From contig VDMD01000019.1 of assembly GCA_007026445.1 (NCBI GenBank), positions 62,001 through 126,000 of the forward strand: a stretch of DNA of 64,000 nucleotides, read 5' to 3'. The notes beneath the pieces are model-generated. The model saw only the letters and a program-made list of their open reading frames with translations. It was not told the origin of the DNA and did no database searches. Positions 46,401 through 57,409 of this stretch are shown one piece after another; the stretch's first letter is position 1; each line of letters begins with the position of its first letter. The stretch comes from Schizophyllum amplum (lineage: Eukaryota; Basidiomycota; Agaricomycetes; Agaricales; Schizophyllaceae). Both the position numbers and the translations under genes were made by a program.

Positions 46401-47000
46401 GGGTTTGCCAAAGGACATCATCACATCTCGATGAAGGGCTCCGCCGGTCAGTCTTTGGACGCCTTCTCACCCCCGGTATCACGATGAGCTCGAGGTGACG
46501 CCAACGACTACATCGGCAAGGTCTTTCGGGTGGCGTCTCATTGTCTATCCTCCGAAGAAGTCAAGTTTAAGGAGAGGAGAGCACTATCATTGGCAACATC
46601 TGACTGTCCGGGCCATCTCCGGAGAGGCCTCATCCGTGGCATCGCTGCCGAGCGCTTGATGTCCGCAACTCGGGTGTCGACGCTGTTATTGAGGCTTCCG
46701 GTGGCCACGGGTGCGAGTCAATGACGTTGTCGTACGATTGTTCTGGGGACTACTGTCGGTCGCAACTTCGCGGCCGTATTACGGGGTATCGCCTACGTCC
46801 TTGTCATGGCCTACATCTTCGCTCAGAAGGCGAAAAGGAATTATAGCGCTCAGCAAGGTCACGGACCCAGGGAGATTGCGGCGCTGCGCGTGCTCGTCAA
46901 AGACTATCGCCACTGCGATGTTCTTGAGGTCGCGGACCGCGTACTCAAGGACTTCCCATACATTTTTCTGCTCTTCGTTCGCGTTATGCCGTAGGACTGG
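43430..47000 (+). pseudogene. Glutamate synthase (NADH-type GOGAT) pseudogene, central part
   Basis: Sequence across several frames follows the fungal glutamate synthase large region in order. GEIDTIRGNKHWMRAREGVI (43437) and LTLPEAALMFIPEAW (about 43610) belong to the end of the glutaminase domain. VVQKDRLKPGRILLVDAVEV (about 43750) comes next. ESIVMSLETDVEPEGNLLQM and YQLALERVYSEAMEAIADGV (44160-44430) are the central domain. [40 protein letters not shown] and TCPVGIATQD (about 45980) are the FMN/3Fe-4S synthase domain, and EVADRVLKDF is the end of the GXGXG domain. Breaks include TAG at 44085, many frameshifts, a deletion near 43665, and TGA in place of the first iron-sulfur cysteine (45913-45915). 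Two introns are retained (44664-44711, 45920-45969), so this is a genomic rather than retro-copy. The N-terminal catalytic cysteine region and the whole NADH-oxidoreductase part are absent. Confidence 0.85.
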
Positions 47001-47099
47001 CGACGAGAATGACCTTCAGGTGACTACGCTTGTGCAGTATGGCTTCGACGATGCTGATCTCTCGCAATCCGCTGTTACGGCTAATTCGTAGTCGCCATC

Positions 47100-47520
47100 G
47101 TCCTCCGGCGCCCATTCTCGCTGATAGCACAACCAATGCATAATATTGCATACTCTGCACTACTCTTCAGCCCGACTTAGCAACGGCAACGACAGGCGCA
47201 GCCCCGCTCACAATCAACAATGAGGTGACAGCTTCCGTACCGCGCGAAACCACCTCAACTCAGTGCTTATTTCATCTTTATCAATTCACACGGAGAGCCA
47301 TCTGATTCCCAACGAGGACAAGGTACTTACTCTCTGATGAGTCCCTCGACATGATTGACGCGCTGTCAGGTTGACCAGCGCGACGCTATGCGCCAGACCT
47401 GTGGGAGCGTTGTCTCAGAGTATGACGCTACCGTGCGAGTTCGCCACCTTTCAACGCACCCGATGTCAGAGGTGGGCTTCCCTACACAGTCTTCTAAATC
47501 GGGCAATATTTCGTTGCGTC
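47100..47520. other. Intergenic stretch
   Basis: No gene is supported between the glutamate synthase relic and the minisatellite. Confidence 0.4.
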
Positions 47521-47662
47521 GACGCAACGCGCGACCGCGCGACCACCGCGCGACCACCGCGCGACCGCGCGACCACCGGCGACCACCGCGCGACGCGCGA
47601 CCACCGCGCGACCACCGCGCGACCACCGCGCGACCGCGTGACCAACGCGCGACCAATGCGAC
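47520..47662. repeat. GC minisatellite, CGCGCGACCAC-type units
   Basis: About 13 head-to-tail units of CGCGCGACCAC, some shortened to CGCGCGAC, run from 47527 to 47662. Read in any frame they give Arg/Ala/Thr/Asp-type repeats without meaning. The unit is rich in CpG and contains CGCG palindromes. Confidence 0.9.
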
Positions 47663-47699
47663 CCGAAGTGAAGTCAGCGACACGTCGATGCCAGAGTTG

Positions 47700-48480
47700 A
47701 GTCATCCGCTCACGCGCTCACCCATCCGGTACGTTCGTCTTCAGTGATACCGGCAGCGGGGAAAAGATGGCGATCGCGGCGTCTGACCGCTATTTCCTAC
47801 TACCATGAGCGACGCGATGCGCGCACCGGCCCTCGCGTGTTTGCTGTCGACGCGCGGGGATGTGTTTTCTGGCAACTGCCAAAGTATGTCGCGACCATTT
47901 GTCAGTCGATTTTCGTTTCTGAACGTGCACAGAACCCAGCCTTTTTATGCTGGCGGATGTATATCTCACCAGATCTTACCTTCCACTGCCGCATGACGCG
48001 TCGCGAGCATGCGCTTCGTCCCCCCCCCCCCCCCCCCCCCCCCCGCAGGATGATGCGGTTGCCGTCGGATCCGGCGGAAAATATGCCCTCCATCCTCATC
48101 GATTCATTACTCGGAAATTCAACTCACGAGTGTAACACCAGATTTATGTCTGTTCGTTGGCAGTTGTGCGTACGACCCCCCATCTACCCTCCGTGGACCG
48201 GTCGATTTTCGCAGAAGGCACATCTCCCTCGGCTTGCTCTACGGCCGCCTTCTCATTGTGGCCCTCCTCCCCGCCTGTTCCGTGGCTACCTTACCGCCTG
48301 TCGTGCTTTGACATCACCTCGAAAACGCCACTTCGCTTCTTTCCCTGACTGCTGTCGGCTCGACAACGCTAGCCCATTATACAGAGGTATGTCTGACTTG
48401 ACTACACTTGACGGCAACTCATAAGCACTAGGATAGCTGAAGTTAAAGTGAGGTTGGAATGCCCCCACCTCCACTAAACG
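47700..48480. other. Stretch without a supported gene
   Basis: A 226-codon plus-strand frame (47744-48424) crosses the poly-C tract and has no natural look. Short CT-rich patches are present. Confidence 0.4.
48020..48044 (+). repeat. 25-nt poly-C tract
   Basis: An unbroken run of 25 C. Its length may not be exact, since long homopolymers are often misread. The complementary G-run could form a quadruplex. Confidence 0.9.
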
Positions 48481-48515
48481 GTCGAGAGCTTAGAAGGCGC
48501 CCAGAGGGGCGGACC

Positions 48516-48752
48516 TTATTTACCAACATCTGGCTTCAGGTTCGAGGGCCTCGATGGAGGATCCTGGAAGCCGTTGGAAAGGCCAAGTGAGGCTCGACGG
48601 GGCATATAGCTTGGTGAGTCAAGAGGGGCCCAATCGACGGGCAGAGGAGGGAGGCTGGCGCAGGATGAAGGCTTTATCATGCTCGCTTTCGCTGCGTCGA
48701 ATTTTGTTGCTATGAACGTGCACCGGATGGGTATAAGGTACTTGGCGGCCAC
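48516..48752 (-). CDS. Possible exon, Pro/Ser-rich
   Basis: The frame reads TFIATKFDAAKASMIKPSSC, ASLPPLPVDWAPLDSPSYMP and RRASLGLSNGFQDPPSRPSN, ending DVGK*. Composition is natural for a disordered C-terminal tail. The rest of the gene would lie upstream (above 48752) but was not found. Low confidence. Confidence 0.2.
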   Translation of the reverse strand: MAAKYLIPIRCTFIATKFDAAKASMIKPSSCASLPPLPVDWAPLDSPSYMPRRASLGLSNGFQDPPSRPSNLKPDVGK

Positions 48753-48779
48753 CGCTGGAGGAGGCTCTCCGTCGCTGGC

Positions 48780-49380
48780 TCGAGGAAGCGGTCAGCTGAA
48801 TGCGAGGTGACGGGATCGAGTAATACCAGGGGAAGGCTCGCTGGGTGCTCGAAGTTTCTCGGTTCTCAGCGGCAGTATTGGAGAATACCCGGAGCGCGCA
48901 TTTCTGGTGAAGGAGCCTCAGGAGACATCCATTGACGCCCTGAACAGTAACGAGACGAGACTCGAGGTGAGTGTTTGCATAAATTGTCCGGTATTAGCGA
49001 TCGGTGTTGACTTTCAGTGCTGGATCAGGCAGATGAGTCTGGGAGGTCTGATCCAGGTCCGGTCCGACCTCGCCTGCACTGGGTGGCATTCGGTGGAGGG
49101 TATTTCATTTGGTCCAGATAATCTGACCACACAGGTCTCATCTACGCACTCGTGGTGTTTATATGCAGATTTACCTGAATCCCCCGCTGGAGGGCTCATC
49201 GGCACCGGGCAGGTCACAAGCTGATGACGAGCCGACGTGGATGAGTCTCCAGGAGCGGAAAAATAAATGATCAATCATGTTATGTGTGGATACAAACGCG
49301 CAGGATAGATATATTCATGGGTGGTATTTGTTTCAAGTAGTGATCGTCATAATGACAAGATCTGATAGTGCGGGATTCAG
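48780..49380. other. Intergenic stretch
   Basis: A 105-codon plus frame (48907-49224) has no recognised features. Nothing else is supported. Confidence 0.3.
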
Positions 49381-49389
49381 CGACCCTGC

Positions 49390-50756
49390 TCACTGGACAA
49401 GAAATTGGGGCGTACCGATCACCACGCCTTGACCCTCGCAATGTGCCCAAAACCACATCCCTTGATCTTGCTCGTAAGGTGAGAGGGGATTGTATTTTCC
49501 TTGTCCCTTCCGCTCCCAGCCCAATGATGTATGGAAGCAGGACTGTAGAGCCAGTATCAGGACCTCGAATTTTGTTCGCATAAAGTGATACTCACATGCT
49601 TTCCGACCCTTGAGCTTTGGTCGTCAATCACAATCTGTTCCTGGGACAAGTGAGCTGATAGGCGGTGACAGAACAGTCGGCTGACCTGGAATTCTGCTAC
49701 ACTTCCGTTTGCACCCACTACAAGCTTCGCAACGTAGTCCACAATGTGACCATGACCAGTCGCGGCTAGCGGCGGACCACCTTTCTTCCTACAGCGGACG
49801 GCGATCTCCTGGGAGTCGGCCCAGCTCTCAAGTGTAGACTTCTGGGCTCAGTATGGTACAACTGCTGTAAGCGACCGTCACGTACCACTTTCGCCTTAGC
49901 GATGGGGGCCTTCGGTGTCGTATCTTTGTCTTTCGGATCGGTCTTCTTGCGCCTTCCTCGTGGTTTTTTGTTCTCGACGGCAGGTCCCAATTGGCGTGTA
50001 TCGGCGGGCTTAGGAGTGGTAGACCTAGATATGTTTCTTCTCCGTCTGGGTCGCTCAAAACCGAAAGGACTGCATCTAGATATTCATAGTCAGACTAAAA
50101 CAAACTGTAAGAGACATACTCACCGCCCTCAGACTGTATCCCAACCAGAGATATGCTACTAAGAATAGGATAGGCGACAGCCTACGACAAGCTTGAGAAG
50201 TCAACTCACTTGTCCCCATGGCATTGCAGCTCGTACTTTCGGCCCTTAGGCAGAAGAATGTCCAGTTGTGTGTGCTCGTACTTCAATGAGCTATCATCAG
50301 CGGATGGTTCACCGTTAGTAAAGTGCAAGACATACGCGGAAAGGTATGAGCGTCGTAAGTGGCACCAGCTGATAGTCGTCTTCAAGGTCAGGGGAGATCT
50401 TGAAAAGCAAACAAGTTCGGGAATCATCGCTGGAGTTCTTCAGAGGCTCTCCCAGACTGGCGTTTACTATGCGAGCGTCCTCTTGAGCATCCATGGCAAC
50501 ACAGATACGCAGACGTTGTCCCGGATCGACTGTGGCTGTCCTGTGAAAGACACATTGTCAATCAGTGCGCAAGCTATAAAGATTTGTCTCCCTTACCATG
50601 TTTCGTAACCCATTGAGGGCGAGAGCGCGGGTATTGCAGTAGATCGTCGAAGAGTGATAGACGGTCGAGGATCGCTCCTGAGCGTGGGAAGTATATCACG
50701 TGCAAACCGTGACCCGACCGAATTCGAACATTCACTGTCAGGTATGGGTCAGGCAT
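49390..50756 (-). CDS. Hypothetical multi-exon gene
   Basis: A start at 50756 gives MPDPYLTVNVRIRSGHGLHV then IYFPRSGAILDRLSLFDDLL and ends WVTKH at a GTAAGG donor. After CACAG comes ATVDPGQRLRICVAMDAQED, SRTCLLFKISPDLEDDYQLV and IPFR. An intron with donor GTATGT and a perfect ACTAAC branch site follows, then YEHTQLDILLPKGRKYELQC, SISLVGIQSEG, a basic segment NKKPRGRRKKTDPKDKD (AT-hook-like), KSTLESWADSQEIAVRCRKK, and HGHIVDYVAKLVVGANGSVA. Introns 49635-49685 and 49543-49595 then give IVIDDQSSRVGKH and the last exon SCFHTSLGWERKGQGKYNPL to a stop at 49390. Most junctions keep phase; the one before the basic segment is unresolved. The basic motif suggests a nuclear protein. The family is not recognised. 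Confidence 0.6.
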
Positions 50757-51014
50757 CGCTTGCGATTGCACATCCAGACGTCAAGCTATGCAAACTAAAC
50801 GTTACTCCGGATCATTCCAAGAGTCTCTTTATATGTCAGTTGCTCGCGCTCAGGCCTCAGGTACGGAATTTGTAGCAAATTCGTAGCATACAAACTTTCG
50901 AAGATGAATCGATGAACGTGCACCGGTCTCACGCACTCTCTGAATGGCATTCAGCCTAATTTCTGCCACCGCAGATCAGCTTATGATTCCTCATTGCTGT
51001 CACAACCGCTTTGC

Positions 51015-51575
51015 CTAGGGTTTTAGCTCATCGCGCAGGTTCTGCGCCAGATGGTATCGTATCACTAACTTAACGTTTGAGAGCAACCATCTACGATAGC
51101 CTTTTTTGCTTCTGAGAGGCGCCTTTAGGCGAGACGCGGTGATGCAGGGACGTGGCGCGAGGCTACGGGTGGTAGACGGCGATGCTACGGGCGAGGAGTC
51201 AGACGCGAGCGAGGGGGAAGGTGCTGACGGAGGTTGGGTCGCTATCCGATAGCGCATCTTATGGCGGGGGCTGTTGTTGCTGCCACAATTTTGTGATAGA
51301 TCCCTGCTGCAAGGGCTGCGCTGTTGGTAACGTCGCATCTACGCAGACGGTAGGTGGCGTAGGCTGCCGAATAAATGCCTGTGGAGAAGTGTTAAGGATG
51401 ACGGTGCGACGATACGACGCACATTCAGGAATAACAACTGCACACCCCTGCGTACCACTGAATTCGCGCTTTTTCAAAAGAAGCCAACGCCCCTCTTGAG
51501 CGAGGTCCTCGACAGAGCAGCCAATATAGCCACATGACGCGCCTTCCTCGTGAAAGAACATGATAATTGGCTTGA
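51015..51575 (-). CDS. Hypothetical gene, two segments
   Basis: A first open segment (about 51575-51260) reads IKPIIMFFHEEGASCGYIGC, LAQEGRWLLLKKREFSGTQG and CAVVIPECASYRRTVILNTS, with a Gln/Pro end. A second segment in another frame (about 51240-51015) reads APSPSLASDSSPVASPSTTR, ITASRLKAPLRSKKGYRRWL and KLVIRYHLAQNLRDELKP*. No good donor was found between them, so either a frameshift or an undetected intron exists near 51250. The 5' exons are missing. Family unknown. Confidence 0.35.
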
Positions 51576-51599
51576 TATAAGGGAGTTGATGTCAATCGA

Positions 51600-52100
51600 G
51601 TGCAAAATCACACTTGTGGTGTTGAACTTCGGACTGAGAAATCGAATGCATATATGCGCACCAGCCTCAATATCCCATGGCGCACAATGACCTTGGCCTC
51701 CTTCACTTCACCCGGAATAATCCTCTGCCTAAAGATGAACGCCGGTCAAGGTGATGAAGCGATCGCAGGTCTCGCTAGTGATCCATCGGTATCGCGCCGC
51801 TATATCGCAATATCGAAAGTATTTTCCTCTTACATAGGGAGCTTTGCGCTCCGAGAGCGGAGTCGTTTTCATCGCCAGACACAAGTCTGCGCAGCCAAGA
51901 TGACGAGAGAAGGCAAGAAGGACGACGCACGCGAACTTGGCAATGGGATTGGGCAAGGACAACGATGGCGATGTTTGGTCGTGTTTTGCTACAGCCATGT
52001 TGATCGTGAAGACCTCGCGTCTTGACTTCGCACTTTGTATCGCACCTGCTCGTCGCGCTCAGTGTGGCCGACATGAGTACTTCCCCGTCTCCCTCTTGTT
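51600..52100. other. Intergenic stretch
   Basis: A 141-codon plus-strand frame (51600-52025) is open but unrecognised. No other signal. Confidence 0.3.
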
Positions 52101-52990
52101 ATGAGTCATGTACATCACGAACACCATGTACATCCTTCCCGGTCGAGGATTCATTGCGTACTTCCTCGGAAGCTGCGCCCGCCTGAGCGTGGCGCGACGA
52201 GCACTTACACGGGGAGTGCCTCGAGTATGAGGAATACACTACGCATCTTATCGTCGCGCGGCGAGCACTCGAGTAAGGCTTCTCCTCCTCTGCCGCACAC
52301 CCGGCGGGATGGGACTCACTCAGGAATTGACTGCGCTCTCCTCGTCGACTTCTCGACATCGGGAAGCGATTTGCACTCAAGCGGCGCCGCCAGACTCCTG
52401 ATCTTGCTTTTCCTCTCCCTCTCCCTGCCTCACCGAGGCCTCATCGTGCACTTGGGACTCCACAGTAAGCATAATCAAGCACGGGGACTCCCCCATTTGC
52501 CCTTGGTTGCACCCCCCACTAAGTCGGCGAGGCAGGCCTCGTCACGCATGAAGTGTGGAGAGACAGCTTCTGAATCCCGCCGCGCACTTGCCGACGAGCA
52601 CGACGACGTACTGCTCCGCGCATTTGACCGGAAGACTCCACTGCACATTTCTCTTGACCCTACCTCGCACTCGAGTCGAGGTGACCCGAAGGCAGCCCAC
52701 CCGCAGTGCACAGTCTTCAGGGACTTCACCGGCACCCGTGTACGCTTTGAATGCGTTCTCTGATCATGCCCGCGGCTGGCTGGTCGATGCTGCTCATCTG
52801 GACTAACGGAACGCCCGACCGCTCGATGCTGCACAGCATGTGGATGGCGAATATGTTAGACTTCTGGGAGTCCGATGATGAGGACGATATTCCGGGACGA
52901 CTGGGCGTCTCCGTTGGCGTCACCCTTCAGTTGAGGCCCGCGCCGCCCACAACCCCGTCTCGCAGAGCAGATGGTGTGTCAGCTGGTTGA
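52101..52990 (+). CDS. Hypothetical open frames
   Basis: A 220-codon frame (52101-52763) is followed by an overlapping 80-codon frame (52751-52990) containing IMPAAGWSMLLIWTNGTPDR and MWMANMLDFWESDDEDDIPG. The first has Ser/His/Arg-rich sequence that does not look strongly coding; the second is more natural. The minus strand is also open here, so strand assignment is unsure. No domain is recognised. Confidence 0.2.
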
Positions 52991-52994
52991 TTAC

Positions 52995-53580
52995 GCCAGC
53001 CAACTAACACCGTTCCTGAATTGCCCTTCACGCCCTCTGTCCCTCCCCATCCTCTCCTCACGATTGTCCCTCCCGCCCTTCGTCCTTGAGGCCTTGGACG
53101 ACTGGGCCGCGTGCCTCCTCATCGACGACGGCTCGCTCCTCTGAACAACGTACAAGGCCCTGACGCGCGCACTAGAAGGCGCCGCCGTCACGCTGATCCG
53201 GCTTATCAAGACGTACACCGACGTATACGCACTCACCGCCTCATAGGGTCAGTCAATCGCGGCAAACTGAAGTTATGCCCAAATTTGACGTAGTTGACTC
53301 GGTTGCCTTCATGCACTTGACATATTGCTCACAGAGAACTGGGATGAGAGAATTAAGCTGACAATGGGAGAATATGTAAGTCTTTCGCTAGCGGCAAGTA
53401 CAACAAAATCTACGTGGCTATCGCACGGAACGACGCGTAAACTGCGCAGTCGACCCCCCTATACGACCTCTATATCATGTTCTCCATCCGCGCAGTACTC
53501 AGCCTCGAACTGAGCGTCCGATGGTCCTATTCGGCCCAATTTGATTGAAGAGAGAGCTGCTCAATATACGCAACTTGTCG
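52995..53580. other. Intergenic stretch
   Basis: Short frames only, with no supported gene. CT-rich patch at 53015-53075. Confidence 0.4.
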
Positions 53581-53587
53581 TCCCGTC

Positions 53588-56500
53588 CTAAAGGCCTGTC
53601 CCTACGAGTATGAACATGTTCAAAGCGAGCCGCTCGACTACAACGCTGTCAGTTGAAGAGTACGTGGGCCAGCAGGAGAACGCACCTGATTAGCGCTTCC
53701 GGGAGCGTCGTATCGAATTCGCTGCCTATGGAAGCCAGGAAAAGTTGCGCATCCTCTGTCCCAGAGCGTTCTAGCTGACGTAGCCATGCAGGAGAGTAGA
53801 AGTTCCGCGGAAGACCTTTGGGCGCGGGCATTTCATAGTCGATCAGTCGACCGGTACGAATGCGTTGACGCGGGAAGTTGCCTTTCAGTGGTTCAGAGTC
53901 GTCCGTAAAATGGGCTGCCATTTGCAGGAGAGCTCCCATCCGGAACCATGCTTCTTCATCAGGATTACGCCACTGAGGGATGCGAACCTCGTAGGATCCA
54001 TTACGTTCGGTGTAGGGTCGGCCGCTGTCGGCCGCGGGAGATGGAAAAGAGGGTTGGTCGGGGCTCACAACTTCATACGGGAGCTTGACGTAGAGCTCAT
54101 GATGTCTATCGACGCCCGGAATGTCTGTGTTGATGTAAAGACCTTCGCCTCTGCGTTCGTGTTCCTAGTAGAGGGTTTAGGATCAACTCGTACAACAACT
54201 GAGCATTACGCACAGTCCTCATGCGATTTAGCGTTTTCTCCCTTTCAAGCTTCTCCCTGCCGGCCTCCTGAGATTTTCTTTGGCGGACTACGAGAGCCCG
54301 TAGGGTTTGCACTCTTTTTCGGAAGAGCTTTGAGAACACGTCCAATGCGGGTACTGCGTGATCGATTCGGACAAAAGTCCCACAAAGCTTCTCGTACAGC
54401 ATCACGCAAACTTCGGCGTTCCAGTCCGTAGCCACCATAGAGCCACGTCCTTCTCGACCGATATCCAAACGGACAGGTTGACGTTGTCGGGGGCCGCCGA
54501 TGTAGCTCTTGTCCTTCGCAAAAAGCGCTACTTCCTCCTCGGAAGGATAATGCATCTCCGTTATGTCGTCGTGCTGACCGAGCTCCATGATCTCACGGAG
54601 AAGTATGCGAATGCAATACTACGGGAATAAGCCATCAGCTACATAGCAGGTGTTCCACGAAGGCTTGAGCAACGTACCTGCAATTCTTTAGCCTGCGAAG
54701 TCTTGTATGACTTCCTCACGCCATTGCGCCCCACCACCTGGATGTGCGCCAACAAAGCTTTGGAATAGTCATTGTTGCCCACCTGCAAAATATCTATGAG
54801 CACTGCCTCGGACTCTCGAGCAATGCGTACCGCAGCAGAAGGACTGTGAGGACGAGAGGCAGGAGGGTCGTCCCGCTGAACTGCAGAAGACTCCTTGTCG
54901 GCACCGGGTGGACCGTCAAGTACCGCGAGAGCGCCAGTCTCCGCCACTCCTACAGTTATTCAGAAATTTCGCATTCCCATTCAAGTGGAATCATACCTGA
55001 CTTGAAGGGAACGACAAGGCCGCTACGGACGATTGGCGAGGCATATTGGCCTCGTGGAAAGGTGGGCTCACGCCTGGTAGACGTGGAGAGCTCGAGATGT
55101 AATTCCCGGAGAGGTCTCGAATTTAACCCAGAGAGATCATGGCACATCGTCTAGCAGGTGTCAGGACGAACGCATCATCATAGAATAGACGGAGCTCACC
55201 AAATCTCTTTCCCGTACTTCCGCGTCAAGTGCACGTTCGCGACGTCGGACCAGCCGTTCAGAAGTGGACGTCACGACTGAGAGCTCAAGACGTAGGCCTC
55301 TCCGAAAAAGCCCAGTTTGCCTGATCTCAGGATCCGTGGCATTTGTGTGCTTGGAGATTTCCTGAGGAATGAGTTAGATATTTATTAACATCGGGGACGA
55401 TAACCCCCGCGGACCAGGTCATTCATAGAGTCTTCGCGGTAGGGCCTACTCACTGAGCGTTGCGCAGGCACGCCTTGGGCGCGAGACGTCGAGATTCCCG
55501 TCATAGCGCGCCGGTGATCGAAGGTCTCTTGAGGCTGAGCGACCGAGGGGGTGGACAGCTCGAGACGCAAGCCCCTACTAAAGAGCGAATTCGGCTCGCC
55601 AGTGGAAGCCGCGGCGCTCGCGTGCCCGGAGACGTCCTGAAGAACGGATTGGTTATATGGTTTCTTCGAAAGGTTGATGGCGCGTACCATCTCGTTCACG
55701 GTCTCTTCGCGGTAGGGCCTGCTCACCGCGCGTTGAGCAGGCGCGCCTTGGGCGCGAGACGTCGAGATTCCCGTCATAGCGCGCCGGTGATCGAAGGTCT
55801 CTTGAGGCTGAGCGACCGAGGGGGTGGACAGCTCGAGACGCAAGCCCCTACTAAAGAGCGAATTCGGCTCGCCAGTGGAAGCCGCGGCGCTCGCGTGCCC
55901 GGAGACGTCCTGAAGAACGGATTGGTTATCTGGTTTCTTTGAAAGGTTGATGGCGCGTACCATCTCGTTCACGGTCTCTTCGCGGTAGGGCCTGCTCACC
56001 GCGCGTTGAGCAGGCGCGCCTTGGGCGCGAGACGTCGAGATTCCCGTCATAGCGCGCCGGTGATCGAAGGTCTCTTGAGGCTGAGCGACCGAGGGGGTGG
56101 ACAGCTCGAGACGCAAGCCCCTACTAAAGAGCGAATTCGGCTCGCCAGTGGAAGCCGCGGCGCTCGCGTGCCCGGAGACGTCCTGAAGAACGGATTGGTT
56201 ATATGGTTTCTTCGAAAGGTTGATGGCGCGTACCATCTCGTTTACGGTCTCTTCGCGGTAGGGCCTGCTCACTGAGCGTTGAGCAGGCGCGCCTTGGGCG
56301 CGAGACGTCGAGATTCCCGTCATAGCGCGCCGGTGATCGAAGGTCTCTTGAGGCTGAGCGACCGAGGGGGTGGACAGCTCGAGACGCAAGCCCCTACTAA
56401 AGAGCGAATTCGGCTCACCAGTGGAAGCCGCGGCGCTCGCGTGCCCGGAGACGTCCTGAAGAACGGATTAGCGTTAGCGGTTTGATTTGCTGCGAAAGAT

Positions 56501-57400
56501 TGATGGCGCACCCCGTTGACATTCGCAGACTCCTCGCGATGTAGAATACCCCGTGAGTGCTGAGTGCGCGCACCGTGCAGCTGATTTACTCCCTCAAAAT
56601 ACAGGTGCTCATCCCCATTGCCTAACGCAAGAAGGCTGGCCGGAGATAACTCGGGATGTAGTCCTTGCATGCGCTTCAATCGTGGCGACCATAGGCTGGA
56701 AGAGGCCCCCGGTCCGTTCGCCTGAAATATTGTGTCAATGCGACATGGATGAACATCAGCTAACACCTACCGCGTCGGCAACGATCTCTCGATAGTCAGA
56801 TCCATTACGCCGAGAATTGGAATGACATGCTTGATGAGATAGAGCATCCACTTGATCCTTCTGTTCAGTAGATGGTGCGGACAAGTCGAGCTTGAAGTGT
56901 CTGGACGTCCCTTCGTGTGGCCCAGAAGAGTGATCGCTTACTAGCATTGATCGGTCAAGCCGTCGGATGCTAGCAAAAGCGGGCGTGCCACAAATGCCAC
57001 TGTCGCCCTTCCAAAACCGATTTCAGACGATACGAACACGACAGTATATACAGAACGTACCTGCCAACTAGCGGAATCTAACAAAGGTGCCCGTAGCTTC
57101 GACGCGAATGGTGGTGGACGGTAGCCACCAGACATGAAGTTTACGTGAGACTTCTGCGATATTTAGTTTAGAGATGTACGACTTGAGATCACGTACAGGA
57201 TGGTCGGCTGGAAGGTCAGGGAAACCGGGCATCGCGAGATCTATATCGAGAGAGCCAATGGCGGGCGAATGCACGCCTCGGACCCAATCCTCTACTCCTG
57301 CGCGGCAGTTGTAATGGTGTTCGATGCGGTCGCGACTTCCGTCGAAAAGTGGCGAATTCGCGTGAGGGTCGTGCGTTCGTGTTTTTAGGCCGGTAAACAT
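53588..57400 (-). CDS. Multi-exon gene with in-frame 91-residue tandem repeats
   Basis: Coding segments in order on the minus strand: FPDLPADHPVRDLKSYISKL (about 57200), GTSRHFKLDLSAPSTEQKDQ (about 56915), MQGLHPELSPASLLALGNGD (about 56670), the repeat array (56470-55420), EISKHTNATDPEIRQTG (about 55360), RELHLELSTSTRREPTFPRG (about 55110), ESEAVLIDILQ and VGNNDYSKALLAHIQ (54800-54720), ITEMHYPSEEEVALFAKDKS and AEVCVMLYEKLCGTFVRIDH (54560-54360), a helical basic stretch (KSQEAGREKLEREKTLNRMR, about 54270), WRNPDEEAWFRMGALLQMAA and KGLPRNFYSPAWLRQL. A 40-nt intron (53646-53685) then leads to SVVVERLALNMFILVGTGL and a stop at 53588. The GLP-NFY-WL ending resembles a multicopy agaricomycete family I remember, of unknown function. 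Exons above 56950 may belong to a separate gene because their junction is not solved. Confidence 0.6.
55420..56470. repeat. 273-bp tandem array, about 3.9 near-identical copies, coding
   Basis: Landmark GGGCGCGAGACGTCGAGATT recurs at 55477, 55750, 56023 and 56296, exactly 273 bp apart. Copies differ by only a few bases (for example TATATGG versus TATCTGG). 273 is 91 codons, and the minus strand stays open throughout (LRLELSTPSVAQPQETFDHR, PYREETVNEMVRAINLSKKP, SVLQDVSGHASAAASTGEPN). Diverged relatives flank the array within the same gene on both sides. Confidence 0.95.
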
Positions 57401-57409
57401 CGCCTCAGA

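Noticed and set aside
47355..47747. Arg/Asp/His-rich frames across the minisatellite
   Set aside because: All frames are open simply because the repeat lacks stops.
48157..48424. Coding sequence downstream of the poly-C tract
   Set aside because: The open frame depends on the exact homopolymer length and has no natural composition.
55460..56485. Long plus-strand open frames (HALGARRRDSRHSAPVIEG-type repeats)
   Set aside because: They are the antisense of the minus-strand 91-residue repeats; the minus strand links to natural exons on both sides, the plus strand does not.
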